A stretch of 64,000 nt of DNA from Cohnella sp. SGD-V74 (lineage in GTDB: Bacteria > Bacillota > Bacilli > Paenibacillales > Paenibacillaceae). Positions 8,159-16,566 of the stretch are shown in pieces (the first letter of the stretch is position 1; each line of letters begins with the position of its first letter). The notes below the pieces were generated by a model. It was not told the DNA's origin, did not search any database, and saw only the letters and a program-made list of their open reading frames with translations. The translations under genes and the position numbers were made by a program. The DNA lies in contig NZ_PVYW01000005.1 of the NCBI RefSeq assembly GCF_003001675.1, positions 310,001 to 374,000 of the forward strand. The letters are read 5' to 3'.

Positions 8159-9064
8159 TTAACGGATCGATTCGGCCGCGGCCAGATCGTGCTCGGCGCA
8201 CTCTGCCGAGCAGTACCCGCTGTGCTCCTCTTCGCATTTGTCGCATACGAGGTGCTGAAGATGGCAGGTGTCGTCCGCGCAGTTAATGTAGCGATCCGTC
8301 TTCGTTCCGCAGTGATGGCACTCGCCGACCAGCGTATGCTCGTCGGTCTGATTGATGCGCACCGAGACGCGTTCGTCGAACACGTAGCAATTGCCGTCGA
8401 AGCCGCGGCCCTGCACTTCCGGATCTTGCCCGTACGTGACAATGCCGCCGTCGAGCTGGTAGACGTCGCCGAAGCCTTCGTTTTTCAGCACGGCCGTCAG
8501 CATCTCGCAGCGGATGCCTCCCGTGCAGTAAGTGAGAATCGGCTTGTCTTTGTGCTCGGTCAGATTATTGCGGATCCACTCGGGGAACTCGCGGAACGTC
8601 TTCAGATCAGGCTTGATCGCGCCCCGGAAGTGTCCAAGATCGTACTCGTAGTCGCTGCGGCCGTCAAGGATGATGACGTCGTCCTGCTGCATTTTCTCAT
8701 GAAACTGCTTCGGAGTGAGCCGCGCGCCTCCGTCGACGTTCGGATCGAGCTCCTTGTCGTAGCGCAGCGTCACGAGTTCTTTCTTGTAGCGTACGAATAT
8801 TTTCTGGAACGCGTGGCCGTCGGCCTCATCGATCTTGAACAGCAGATCGGAGAAGAGCGGATGGGCGTGCATCGCAGCCATGTAGGCGTCGGTCTGCTCC
8901 ACCGTGCCGGAGAGCGTTCCGTTGATTCCCTGATCCGCGATCAGAATTCGGCCCTTGACGCCGAGATCTTTGCAAAATTGCAGATGTTCGGCGGTGAACT
9001 CCTCGGCGTTCGGAACTTTAACGTATTTATAGAACAGCAGAATGCGGTAATCTTTTGTAGACAT
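8159..9064 (-). CDS. trhO: oxygen-dependent tRNA uridine(34) hydroxylase TrhO (YceA, rhodanese family)
   Basis: A 301-residue protein of the rhodanese-related TrhO/YceA family, which hydroxylates uridine 34 of tRNAs on the way to 5-methoxyuridine. An N-terminal acylphosphatase-like domain (YRILLFYKYV to about residue 95) precedes the rhodanese domain with catalytic Cys in YCTGGIRCEML (about residue 180). The C-terminus is Cys-rich (CHHCG, CHLQHLVCDKC, YCSAEC), as in the family, and may bind zinc. Start ATG 9064 follows AAAGGTG; a GTG three codons upstream is part of that site. It is first in the operon with the SufR-like gene, which is an uncommon pairing. Confidence 0.9.
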   Translation of the reverse strand: MSTKDYRILLFYKYVKVPNAEEFTAEHLQFCKDLGVKGRILIADQGINGTLSGTVEQTDAYMAAMHAHPLFSDLLFKIDEADGHAFQKIFVRYKKELVTLRYDKELDPNVDGGARLTPKQFHEKMQQDDVIILDGRSDYEYDLGHFRGAIKPDLKTFREFPEWIRNNLTEHKDKPILTYCTGGIRCEMLTAVLKNEGFGDVYQLDGGIVTYGQDPEVQGRGFDGNCYVFDERVSVRINQTDEHTLVGECHHCGTKTDRYINCADDTCHLQHLVCDKCEEEHSGYCSAECAEHDLAAAESIR

Positions 9065-9111
9065 CTTTAACACCTTTCCGTCGGCTATTGCAGGTAGCCG
9101 GTAATACGTTA

Positions 9112-9160
9112 ATCGTAGCCGTTCGCCCTCACATAGTCAACATAAAGGTTTATTATGTTG
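9112..9160 (-). promoter_or_regulatory. trhO promoter with upstream inverted repeat
   Basis: On the minus strand TTGACT (9140-9135), 17 bp, TACGAT (9117-9112). An inverted repeat CAACATAA-7-TTATGTTG (9138-9145/9153-9160) overlaps the -35 edge and lies just before the divergent riboswitch promoter; it is a candidate operator for the SufR-like protein. Confidence 0.5.
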
Positions 9161-9171
9161 CCAAAAACGGT

Positions 9172-9200
9172 TTGACATCCTTAGCCGATCGGCGTACTAT
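9172..9200 (+). promoter_or_regulatory. sigma-A promoter of the c-di-AMP riboswitch transcript
   Basis: TTGACA (9172-9177), 17 bp spacer, TACTAT (9195-9200), seven bases before the riboswitch. Confidence 0.8.
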
Positions 9201-9204
9201 AAAT

Positions 9205-9340
9205 ATACGCTTAATTTCCGTCCGCTTGCGGAGGGAAAACGGGGGAACCGATCATTCAGGGGCGAATCGTTCGCGCAGAACGTAGGGTACCATCTACCCG
9301 AGTCCGTCAGCTAACCTCGTCGGCAGAGATGGGTCTGAGA
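9205..9340 (+). ncRNA. c-di-AMP riboswitch (ydaO/yuaA class)
   Basis: The conserved blocks of the ydaO/yuaA aptamer occur in order: CGCTTAAT (9208), ACGGGGGAACCG (9239), GGGGCGAATCG (9259), GTAGGG with its partner CTACCCGAGTCCGTCAG, and GCTAACCTCGT (9310). The class is usually an OFF switch: c-di-AMP binding favours the terminator at 9364-9385. Such switches normally control potassium, osmolyte or cell-wall genes. Here the next gene is a cyclase-like protein, which is unusual. Exact boundaries are approximate. Confidence 0.9.
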
Positions 9341-9363
9341 ATTCGATATTTATTTTCATTTCG

Positions 9364-9385
9364 GACCCTTATTCAGGGTCTTTTT
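9364..9385 (+). terminator. expression-platform terminator of the c-di-AMP riboswitch
   Basis: GACCCT (9364-9369), loop TATTC, AGGGTC (9375-9380), TTTTT, placed between the aptamer and the ribosome site of the downstream gene. Confidence 0.8.
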
Positions 9386-9421
9386 GCGTTCTCTTAATGA
9401 CCCGAACAGGAGGTGTTAACG

Positions 9422-10069
9422 ATGCAGCAGGCGGAATCCGTCAGAACGACTTACGAAAGCTTGATGGAGCGAACGAGGCAGCTCGTGCAGCGCAAGGAGG
9501 AGACGGAGGCGTTCGTTCCGTCCGAGGAACAGTACGCCGTCCTTCACTTGACCGTCGAAGCCGACGGGCAGGAAGGCGGGGATCGCGACTTGAGCCGGGC
9601 GCAGATCGGCGTCAGGCGGTTCGTAACCGTCATCGCGCAGATCGTCTCCGGCTGGGGAGGCCAGCTGATCGAAGCGAGCCACCAGTCGTATACGGCTATC
9701 TTTCCGATGTCGGAGGCAGATGCGGTCGGACGGAGCTGTCTGTGCGGCGTGCAGATCGTGCAGGCGATCGACGCCGTCATCAATCCGTCCCTTGCGGAGG
9801 AAGGCATTCCGTTTCGCTTCCGCGGCGGCGTCGGCGTCAGCATGGGGCGCGTATACAGCTTCCATACGGGGCTGTCTCTCCCGGCGAACAGCCTGTATTA
9901 CGGCGAAGCGATGACGAGCGCGGTCGAATACGCCAACATGACGGACGGACAGGTGATCGTGGACAAAGTCGTCAAGGAGCACTTCGAGCGCTCCGGATCG
10001 GAATATCAAGTTCAATTCGTGCCGTACCGCTATCATGAATGGGTTGGTTATCGGTTTCATATCGGCTGA
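9422..10069 (+). CDS. degenerate class III nucleotidyl cyclase-like protein
   Basis: A 215-residue cytosolic protein whose pattern follows the class III adenylate/guanylate cyclase fold: beta strand AVLHLTVEAD, helix RRFVTVIAQIVSGWGGQLIE, strand AIFP, helix DAVGRSCLCGVQIVQAI, strand FRFRGGVGVSMGRV, then YYGEAMTSAVEYAN and GQVIVDKVVKEHF. The metal-binding positions look lost (no Asp in place of the FxD of the first strand; SHQS where GD is expected), so catalysis is doubtful and a nucleotide-sensing or scaffold role is possible. ATG 9422 follows AGGAGGTG. It is the only gene under the c-di-AMP riboswitch and ends at a strong terminator. Confidence 0.72.
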   Translation: MQQAESVRTTYESLMERTRQLVQRKEETEAFVPSEEQYAVLHLTVEADGQEGGDRDLSRAQIGVRRFVTVIAQIVSGWGGQLIEASHQSYTAIFPMSEADAVGRSCLCGVQIVQAIDAVINPSLAEEGIPFRFRGGVGVSMGRVYSFHTGLSLPANSLYYGEAMTSAVEYANMTDGQVIVDKVVKEHFERSGSEYQVQFVPYRYHEWVGYRFHIG

Positions 10070-10085
10070 CGGAACGCTTGGTCGG

Positions 10086-10132
10086 GCCCTCCCGGCGTCA
10101 TCGGAAGATGACGGCAGGGGGGCTTTTTTTTA
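10086..10132 (+). terminator. terminator of the riboswitch-controlled gene
   Basis: Long hairpin from GCCCTCCC (10086) around GTCATC-GGAA-GATGAC to GGGGGGC (10123), followed by seven or more T residues. Confidence 0.88.
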
Positions 10133-10207
10133 TGGATGATTTTCCTGATGCAGGGAATAATTCGCGTATACCCTAGTCGGCCAGTCTCGAGAGAGAGGGA
10201 GATTCCA

Positions 10208-10987
10208 TTGACCAAGCAGCAATCCCGGCAGCCGAAGGACGAGTCGCGCAGACGGTTTCTCAAATATTCGGGGGCGGCGATCGGCGGAGCGGTCGTCGGG
10301 GGCGTCATCGGCGGCCTTGTCGGCAGGAACCTGAACAAAGCCGGGAAGAACGAGGCCGCTCCGCCGGAATCGACGGAATCGCCCGCCGTGCAGCGGGATC
10401 AGGATTACAATCAGGCGCTGATGTTTTTCTCGCAGGAGCAGTTCCAGACAGCGGAAGCGGCGGCCGAGCGGATTTATCCGCAGGACAACAACGGTCCCGG
10501 AGCGAAGGCGCTGGGCGTCGCCTTTTTTATCGACCATCAGATGGCTGGCGCTTACGGCTTTAACGCACGGGAGTACATGTCACCTCCTTTTTACAAAGCC
10601 GAAGCTTCCCAGGGGTACCAGCTCACGTTCAAGCGGCGGGAGTTGCTGGCGCTCGGCCTGGACGCCCTTAACGAGTACAGCCAGCAGAAGCACGCCAAGA
10701 AATTCCCCAAGCTGACGCCGGAGGAGCAGGACGCGGTGCTGACGGCTTTCGAGAAGGACGAGGTCGACCTGAAGGATGTCCCGGCTTCGGCCTTTTTCGC
10801 CATGTTCCGCAATCTGGCGATCGAAGGCGTGTACGCGGACCCGCTGTACGGCGGCAACCGCAACATGGGCGGCTGGAGGATGCGCAATTACCCAGGCAAC
10901 CAGATGAGCTATACGAACGAGATCGAGAAGGAAGAGTTTATTAAAATGGAACCGCTCAGCCTGCACGATCATCTGCAAATGGGCTAA
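10208..10987 (+). CDS. gluconate 2-dehydrogenase subunit 3 family protein, Tat signal
   Basis: A 259-residue small subunit of a membrane-associated GMC flavin dehydrogenase. The N-terminus carries a twin-arginine signal (SRRRFLKYSG then a Gly/Ala/Val hydrophobic stretch), so the folded complex is exported. The body matches the subunit 3 family (YGFNAREYMSPPFY; Pfam gluconate_2-dh3 type), which helps mature and export the large flavoprotein. Start TTG 10208 follows GAGGGAG. It lies 10 bases before the flavoprotein and in one operon with tatC and tatA, which fits the Tat signal. The true sugar-acid substrate is not shown. Confidence 0.87.
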   Translation: MTKQQSRQPKDESRRRFLKYSGAAIGGAVVGGVIGGLVGRNLNKAGKNEAAPPESTESPAVQRDQDYNQALMFFSQEQFQTAEAAAERIYPQDNNGPGAKALGVAFFIDHQMAGAYGFNAREYMSPPFYKAEASQGYQLTFKRRELLALGLDALNEYSQQKHAKKFPKLTPEEQDAVLTAFEKDEVDLKDVPASAFFAMFRNLAIEGVYADPLYGGNRNMGGWRMRNYPGNQMSYTNEIEKEEFIKMEPLSLHDHLQMG

Positions 10988-10997
10988 GGGAGAATAC

Positions 10998-12722
10998 ATG
11001 ATGGCGAACAAGCTTCCTAAAGTTCCCGTCGTCATCGTCGGCATGGGCTGGGTGGGCGGCATCATCGCGGCGGAGCTGACCAAGGCGGGAATCAACGTGG
11101 TCGGCCTGGAACGGGGCAAGAGCCGCAGCACGCAGGATTATTACCACGTTCACGACGAGCTGCGCTACGCTTCCCGATACGAGCTGATGCAGGATTTGTC
11201 CAAGGAGACGGTCACCTTCCGCAACACGGAGAAAATGCGGGCGCTGCCGATGCGTTCCTACGGTTCGTTCCTGATGGGGGACGGGCTTGGCGGGGCGGGC
11301 GTGCACTGGAACGGACAGTATTATCGCTTCCTGCCGTACGACTTCGAAATTTACACGAAGACGGTGGAGCGCTACGGGAAAAACAAGATTCCGAAGGACA
11401 TGACGATTCGCGATTGGGGAATCACCTACGACGAGCTCGAGCCGTATTTCGTGAAATACGAGCAGATGTCCGGCATTTCGGGCCCGCCCGAGCTTCCCGA
11501 TCACGTGGGACACATGTCCAAGCCGTTCGCGACTCCTCCGATGAAGACGACGCCGGCGATGAAACTGTTTACGGACGCGGCGACCAAGCTTGGCTACCAC
11601 CCGTACATCATCCCGTCGGCCAACCTGTCCCAGGATTACGCCAATCCCGACGGCATCGAGCGGGCGGCCTGCCAATATTGCGGCTTCTGCGAACGGTTCG
11701 GCTGCGAATACGGCTCGAAGGCGGACCCCGTCGTCACCGTGCTCCCGGTCGCGCAGAAGAGCGGCAAGTTCGAGCTGCGGACGCATTCGAACGTGACGGA
11801 AATTTTGCACGACGGCAAGAAGGCGACGGGCGTAAAATACGTCAATACGCTGACGGGCCAGGAGTCCGTGCAGCCGGCCGACGTCGTCGTGCTGGCCGGA
11901 TACGTGTTCACCAACGTCCGCCTGCTGCTGCTGTCCAAGCTCGGCAAGCCTTACGATCCGAAGACGGAGGAGGGCTCTGTCGGCCGCAATTACGCCTATC
12001 AGGTGAACGGGGCCAGCACCTCCGTCTACTACGAGGACCGGGAATTCAATCTGGCGATGGGCGCCGGAGCGCTGGGCAGCAGCCTTGACGATTTTAACGG
12101 GGACAACTTCGATCACAGCGACTTGAAGTTTATCCACGGAGCGAACATCCGGTTTACGCAGACCGGGCTGCGCCCGATCCAATATCAGCCCGCTTCGGCC
12201 GACACGCCCAGATGGGGCCAGGCGTTCAAGCAGGAGACGATCCATAACGCCAACCGTATTCTCGGCGTTTCCGGCCAAGGGGCCAGCATGCCTTACCGGT
12301 ACCACTATTTGGACCTCGACCCGGAGTACAGGGACTCTCTCGGCTTGCCTCTCATCCGGCTGACGTTCGATTTTCTCGAGCAGGACCGCGAGCTCGTCAA
12401 GTTCATCGCGCAGAGGACGAAGGAAATCGCCGAGGGGATGGGCGCTGCGAAGACGACGATGAACGATACGATCAAGCAGTACAACATCGTGCCGTACCAA
12501 TCGACGCACAATACCGGGGGGACGATCATGGGCGACGATCCGGACACGACCGTCGTCAACAACTATTTGCAGATGTGGGACGCGGAGAACGTGTTCATCT
12601 GCGGCGCGTCCAACTTCCCGCATAACGGCGGCTACAATCCGACCGCGACCGTAGGCGCGCTTGCCTACAGAACGGCGGAGGGCATCGAGAAATATATCGG
12701 CAAGGGAGGTTCTCTCGTATGA
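10998..12722 (+). CDS. GMC family FAD oxidoreductase (gluconate 2-dehydrogenase-like large subunit)
   Basis: A 574-residue flavoprotein. The N-terminal dinucleotide fold is VVIVGMGWVGGIIAAEL with the acidic end VVGLERG (residues about 9-40); the GMC C-terminal signature is STHNTGGTIMGDDPDTTVVN to NPTATVGALAYRTAEG with the expected His and Asn active-site pair region (HNTGG; NFPHNGGYNPT). It has no signal of its own and would be carried across by the Tat-tagged small subunit. It overlaps tatC by four bases. By family it oxidises gluconate or a related sugar acid and passes electrons to a cytochrome or quinone; no cytochrome subunit gene is present here. Confidence 0.9.
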   Translation: MMANKLPKVPVVIVGMGWVGGIIAAELTKAGINVVGLERGKSRSTQDYYHVHDELRYASRYELMQDLSKETVTFRNTEKMRALPMRSYGSFLMGDGLGGAGVHWNGQYYRFLPYDFEIYTKTVERYGKNKIPKDMTIRDWGITYDELEPYFVKYEQMSGISGPPELPDHVGHMSKPFATPPMKTTPAMKLFTDAATKLGYHPYIIPSANLSQDYANPDGIERAACQYCGFCERFGCEYGSKADPVVTVLPVAQKSGKFELRTHSNVTEILHDGKKATGVKYVNTLTGQESVQPADVVVLAGYVFTNVRLLLLSKLGKPYDPKTEEGSVGRNYAYQVNGASTSVYYEDREFNLAMGAGALGSSLDDFNGDNFDHSDLKFIHGANIRFTQTGLRPIQYQPASADTPRWGQAFKQETIHNANRILGVSGQGASMPYRYHYLDLDPEYRDSLGLPLIRLTFDFLEQDRELVKFIAQRTKEIAEGMGAAKTTMNDTIKQYNIVPYQSTHNTGGTIMGDDPDTTVVNNYLQMWDAENVFICGASNFPHNGGYNPTATVGALAYRTAEGIEKYIGKGGSLV

Positions 12723-13483
12723 ACGCCGATCGGAGCCGGGAGGAGAAGGGAGGCGCCGAATCCGAGTGGGTGGCCCATCTGACGGAGCTGCGCAGGCGGC
12801 TCATCTACGTCGCGGCCTGGTTCGTCGCCTCGCTGTGCTTTGGGCTGTACGTCTCTCCCCGCGTGCTCGGCTGCGTGAAAACCCATGTCGGTTCCGTCGA
12901 GGTGGATTGGAGCGTATTTTCGCTTACGGACGGCTTGGTCGTGTACATGAAATGCGCGCTGCTCGTCGGCTTCGTGCTGACGCTCCCGGTGCTGCTCTAC
13001 CATCTATGGGCGTTCGCCCGCCCCGGGATGACCGACGCGGAAGCGAAGGGCACGCTCGTCTACGTTCCGGTATCGTTCGCGCTGTTCGTGACGGGCGCCG
13101 GCTTCGGATATACCGTCGCCGTTCCGATGATGATCCGCTTTATGATGAAGCTGAACCAAAGCATCGGCGCGGCGGAAGTGTACGGCATCCACCATTACGT
13201 CAGCTTCCTCGTCAGCTTCCTGCTGCCGATGGGCATCGCGTTCGAGATGCCGCTGGCGATGATGTTCCTGACGCGGATCGGCCTGCTGACGCCGGATAAG
13301 CTCAAGCCGGCCCGCAAGTACGCTTACGTCGGACTGGCCGTCCTCGGGTCGCTGATCTCGCCGCCGGACTTCGCCTCGCATCTGTCGGTGACGATTCCGC
13401 TGATCGCTCTGTTCGAGATCAGCTCCTTGATCGCCGTCCGCTACTATCGGAGAAAGGCGCTTATCCCTCTCGGTCAGGCGTGA
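12719..13483 (+). CDS. tatC: twin-arginine translocase subunit TatC
   Basis: A 254-residue six-helix membrane protein that recognises twin-arginine signals. Family marks are the N-terminal WVAHLTELRRRLIY, the first periplasmic loop, the FARPGMTDAEAK segment and the EMPLAMMFLTRIGLLT loop. It starts in the ATGA overlap with the GMC gene. It is a dedicated copy linked to one Tat substrate, as seen for PhoD-type systems in Bacillus. Confidence 0.95.
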   Translation: MNADRSREEKGGAESEWVAHLTELRRRLIYVAAWFVASLCFGLYVSPRVLGCVKTHVGSVEVDWSVFSLTDGLVVYMKCALLVGFVLTLPVLLYHLWAFARPGMTDAEAKGTLVYVPVSFALFVTGAGFGYTVAVPMMIRFMMKLNQSIGAAEVYGIHHYVSFLVSFLLPMGIAFEMPLAMMFLTRIGLLTPDKLKPARKYAYVGLAVLGSLISPPDFASHLSVTIPLIALFEISSLIAVRYYRRKALIPLGQA

Positions 13484-13534
13484 CATTGGAGGGAAGATCC
13501 CGGCGTCCATAGCGCGCAGGAGGGAGGTGTAGCC

Positions 13535-13735
13535 ATGTTCAACAATATCGGAGTGTCGGGCTTGATCATCATTCTGGTCATCGCCCTGATCGTGTTCGGG
13601 CCAGCCAAGCTTCCGCAGCTCGGAAGAGCTTTCGGCGATACGCTGCGCGAGTTCAGAAACTCCACGAAAGGAATCGTGGACGACGAGCTTGCGGACAAAC
13701 CGGCGGTCATCGAGATCGACAAGGCGAAAAGTTAG
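13535..13735 (+). CDS. tatA: twin-arginine translocase subunit TatA
   Basis: A 66-residue protein with one N-terminal membrane helix ([15 protein letters not shown]), the hinge [12 protein letters not shown] and the amphipathic helix [11 protein letters not shown], all typical of TatA/TatAd. AGGAGGGAGGTG precedes the ATG. It would form the pore with the adjacent TatC for export of the flavoenzyme. Confidence 0.95.
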   Translation: MFNNIGVSGLIIILVIALIVFGPAKLPQLGRAFGDTLREFRNSTKGIVDDELADKPAVIEIDKAKS

Positions 13736-13812
13736 AGGCTGTGAGCAAACCGCCCGGCCCACGGAGCTTCGCATTGGATGTTAAAGTGCAACCGAACAAT
13801 CATCGATGAAAC

Positions 13813-13879
13813 GGGAATGTATCTCCGAAGCGCGGCAGGCGCTGGCTTCGCTTTCCGGCAGATACATTCCCCTTTTTTT
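13813..13879 (+). terminator. terminator-like hairpin after tatA, related to a repeat element
   Basis: GGGAATGTATCT (13813-13824) pairs with AGATACATTCCC (13860-13871), followed by seven T residues. The preceding bases ACCGAACAATCATCGATG (from 13789) closely match 18069-18087 inside the MITE-like element, which has its own hairpin made of a related sequence, so this terminator may be a diverged relic of that element. Confidence 0.75.
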
Positions 13880-13914
13880 GTCCCGGTCGACCGCTGTACA
13901 GAAATCTTTCAGAT

Positions 13915-14175
13915 TTGCATAATAGAATAGATTGGGTTATTATGCCTATTGACTTCCGAGAGGTCGAACCGATTCGACAAAGCCGCCGAGCCGAATAGGC
14001 TCGAAATCGGTGAAAGGTCTTATTTGGCGAGCGAAAATCTGTAAGCCTTCTCGTATTTGTCGCCGGCGGGTCTTCAATCTGCCTCGAGCTTTACCGATGA
14101 GAGATACATAGAGCGTCGAGCTCCCGGGCCGCCGTTCTGTACTTATACTACTTCCAGTCAAAGGCAGGTTGATTC
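13915..14175 (+). promoter_or_regulatory. promoter and long structured leader of the histidine kinase operon
   Basis: TTGCAT (13915-13920), 17 bp, TATTAT (13938-13943), with an inverted repeat GCATAATA/TATTATGC (13917-13924/13938-13945) covering both boxes, suggesting repression by an unknown dimer. The roughly 225-base leader that follows has a nested fold: ACCGATT (13969) pairs with AATCGGT (about 14005), enclosing hairpin GAGCC-GAATA-GGCTC. It does not match a riboswitch class I know. Function unknown. Confidence 0.5.
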
Positions 14176-16566
14176 ATGCAGCACGTTCACGGTTCCTACG
14201 ACACCGCTCTCGTCGTTTTCTCTTACATCGTTGCGGTCGTCGCATCCTATACGGTATTGGATTTGGCGGGGCGCGTCAGCGAGTCGTCGGGCTTCAGCCG
14301 GGCCATGTGGCTGGTGTTCGGCGCGGCCGGGATGGGCATGGGCATCTGGTCGATGCATTTCGTCGGGATGATGGCTTTTAAGCTGGACGTCCCCGTAGCC
14401 TACGATCTTACGCTGGTCCTCGTCTCCGTCTTCGTGGCCATTATCGCCTCGTACGTCGCTTTATCGGTCGTCGGCAAGAATCAGCCGACGAAGGGGAACC
14501 TGCTCGGCGGAGGGCTGCTGCTGGCCGTCGGCATCTCGGCGATGCACTATATCGGGATGGCGGCCATGCTGATCGACATTACGTACGATCCGCTCATGTT
14601 CGCGCTATCGATATTGATCGCCGTCGTCGCGTCGATCGCCGCGCTGTGGCTCGCGTTTTATTTTCGCAAGGAGAGCGGCAAGGGAGAAGTGTGGAAGAAG
14701 CTGGGCAGCGGCCTCATTATGGGCGGAGCGATCGTCGGCATGCATTATACGGGCATGTTCGCCGCGAGCTTCCATATCGGCACCCGTTCGGAGATCGCCT
14801 CCGGCATGCTGCTCGATCAGAAGTGGCTCGCTTATTTTATATCGGGCGGCACCTTGTTTACCCTCGGCCTTTCGCTGCTCGGGATCTTCGTGTCGAAGCG
14901 ATTCTCGCGCAAAGATTCGGAGATCGAATTGAAGTCGCGGGAAATCTATCTGAAAAATCAGGAGCTTCAGCGGTTGAACGACCATTTGGAGGAGCTCGTC
15001 CGCGAGCGTACGGCTCAGCTGGAGAAGGCGCACGACGAAGCGATCCAGGCGAACCGGATCAAGAGCCAGTTTCTGGCCAATATGAGCCATGAGCTCAGAA
15101 CGCCGCTGAACGCCATAATCGGTTACAGCGAGATGCTCGTCGAAGAAGCGGAAGAGCTCGGCGAGCCGGCTTTCGCCGCCGATCTGGAGAAGATCAGCAA
15201 GTCGGGCAAGCATCTGCTGGCGCTGATCAACGACATTCTCGACATCTCCAAGATCGAGGCCGGGAAAATGGACGTCTATCTGGAAACGTGCGACCTCGGA
15301 AGCGTCCTCCAAGAAGTGATGTCCACGGTCAAGCCGCTGATCGAGAGCAACGGCAACCGGCTCGAGACGAAGTGGGAAGACGCCGTCATGACGACGGACG
15401 TCACGAAGCTGAGGCAAATTATGCTTAATCTGCTCAGCAACGCCGCCAAGTTCACCCGCGACGGCGCGATTCGAATCGAAGGACGTCTAATGGAGAAAAA
15501 GGGGACGAGCGGCTATTCGATTCGCGTGGCGGACTCCGGCATCGGGATGACGGACGAGCAGATCGGCAAGCTGTTCCAGCCGTTCACCCAGGCGGATTCC
15601 TCCACGACGCGCAAATACGGGGGGACGGGACTCGGGCTGACAATTACGCAGCGCTTCTGCGAACTGCTGGGCGGAGACATCTCGGTGGAGAGCCGGACCG
15701 GAGAAGGCAGCTCATTCACTTGCTGGCTCCCGCTTGGGCAGGTCGGAGAGGTTCAAGGGACGGGGCCGCAAGCGGAGAAGCCGCCGACTTCGCAGCTCGG
15801 TTCCGAATTCGCCGCAGGCGAGAAAGTCAGCATCTTGCTGATCGACGACGAACCGGTCAACCGGCAGCTGATGCGCAATTATTTGGCCGACGAAGGCTGG
15901 ACGCTGGCGTTCGCGGAGAACGGGGCGGAAGGACTGCTGATGACGAGGCAGCTGAAGCCGAAGCTGATCTGCCTGGATATTCTGATGCCGAGCATGGACG
16001 GGTGGAGCGTGCTGTCGGAATTGAAGAGCGATCCCGAACTGCGGGACATTCCCGTCGTTATCCTCTCGATGACGGACGACAAGCCGCTCGGCTACTCGCT
16101 CGGCGCTTCCGAGTTTCTGACGAAGCCCCTGGAGCGGGAACAGCTCGTCGCGGTCATCGACAAGTACTTGCCGGATACGGAGGAGCGTACCGTGCTCGTC
16201 GTCGAAGACGACGTCACGACGAGCGAGATGATGGTCAAGCTGCTCGGCAAGGACGGCTACTCCGTCGCGACGGCGGGCAACGGCAGACTTGCGCTGGAGA
16301 AGCTGGCGTTCGAGAAGCCGGGATTGATTTTGCTGGATCTGATGATGCCGGAGATGGACGGCTATCAGTTTCTGGCGGAGCTGAGGAAGAGGGAAGAATG
16401 GAGCTCCATCCCGGTCGTCGTCGTGACGGCCAAGTCGATGGCGGCGGAAGAGAGCTTGCGGCTTAACGGCTATGTCAAAGGAGTGCTGCAAAAAGGCTCG
16501 TTCGAGCCCAAGCAGCTGCTGGCGGAAGTTCGCCGATACATGAACGAGAAACGGGAGGTGAGCTAA
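14176..16566 (+). CDS. MHYT-domain hybrid sensor histidine kinase with two receivers
   Basis: A 796-residue membrane hybrid kinase. Residues 1-250 hold an MHYT sensor with its three signature motifs (MHFVGMM, MHYIGMA, MHYTGMF) in seven membrane helices; MHYT domains are proposed to sense O2, CO or NO through copper. A coiled coil leads to the HisKA domain (NMSHELRTPLNAIIGYSEML, phospho-His about 308), the HATPase domain (NLLSNAAKF, DSGIGM, GGTGLGL), and two receivers (DIPV-type: ILLIDDE with LDILMP; VLVVEDD with LDLMMP). It overlaps the next gene by one base. With the following receiver and HD-GYP genes it forms a relay ending in c-di-GMP breakdown. Confidence 0.93.
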   Translation: MQHVHGSYDTALVVFSYIVAVVASYTVLDLAGRVSESSGFSRAMWLVFGAAGMGMGIWSMHFVGMMAFKLDVPVAYDLTLVLVSVFVAIIASYVALSVVGKNQPTKGNLLGGGLLLAVGISAMHYIGMAAMLIDITYDPLMFALSILIAVVASIAALWLAFYFRKESGKGEVWKKLGSGLIMGGAIVGMHYTGMFAASFHIGTRSEIASGMLLDQKWLAYFISGGTLFTLGLSLLGIFVSKRFSRKDSEIELKSREIYLKNQELQRLNDHLEELVRERTAQLEKAHDEAIQANRIKSQFLANMSHELRTPLNAIIGYSEMLVEEAEELGEPAFAADLEKISKSGKHLLALINDILDISKIEAGKMDVYLETCDLGSVLQEVMSTVKPLIESNGNRLETKWEDAVMTTDVTKLRQIMLNLLSNAAKFTRDGAIRIEGRLMEKKGTSGYSIRVADSGIGMTDEQIGKLFQPFTQADSSTTRKYGGTGLGLTITQRFCELLGGDISVESRTGEGSSFTCWLPLGQVGEVQGTGPQAEKPPTSQLGSEFAAGEKVSILLIDDEPVNRQLMRNYLADEGWTLAFAENGAEGLLMTRQLKPKLICLDILMPSMDGWSVLSELKSDPELRDIPVVILSMTDDKPLGYSLGASEFLTKPLEREQLVAVIDKYLPDTEERTVLVVEDDVTTSEMMVKLLGKDGYSVATAGNGRLALEKLAFEKPGLILLDLMMPEMDGYQFLAELRKREEWSSIPVVVVTAKSMAAEESLRLNGYVKGVLQKGSFEPKQLLAEVRRYMNEKREVS

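Noticed and set aside
10956-12623. A 555-residue minus-strand frame opposite the GMC flavoenzyme
   Set aside because: Shadow frame with biased composition and no ribosome site.
13945-14170. c-di-GMP (GEMM) riboswitch before the MHYT kinase operon
   Set aside because: AAAGCC and TACCGATG fragments recall the class, but the order and paired regions do not match, so I only report a structured leader.
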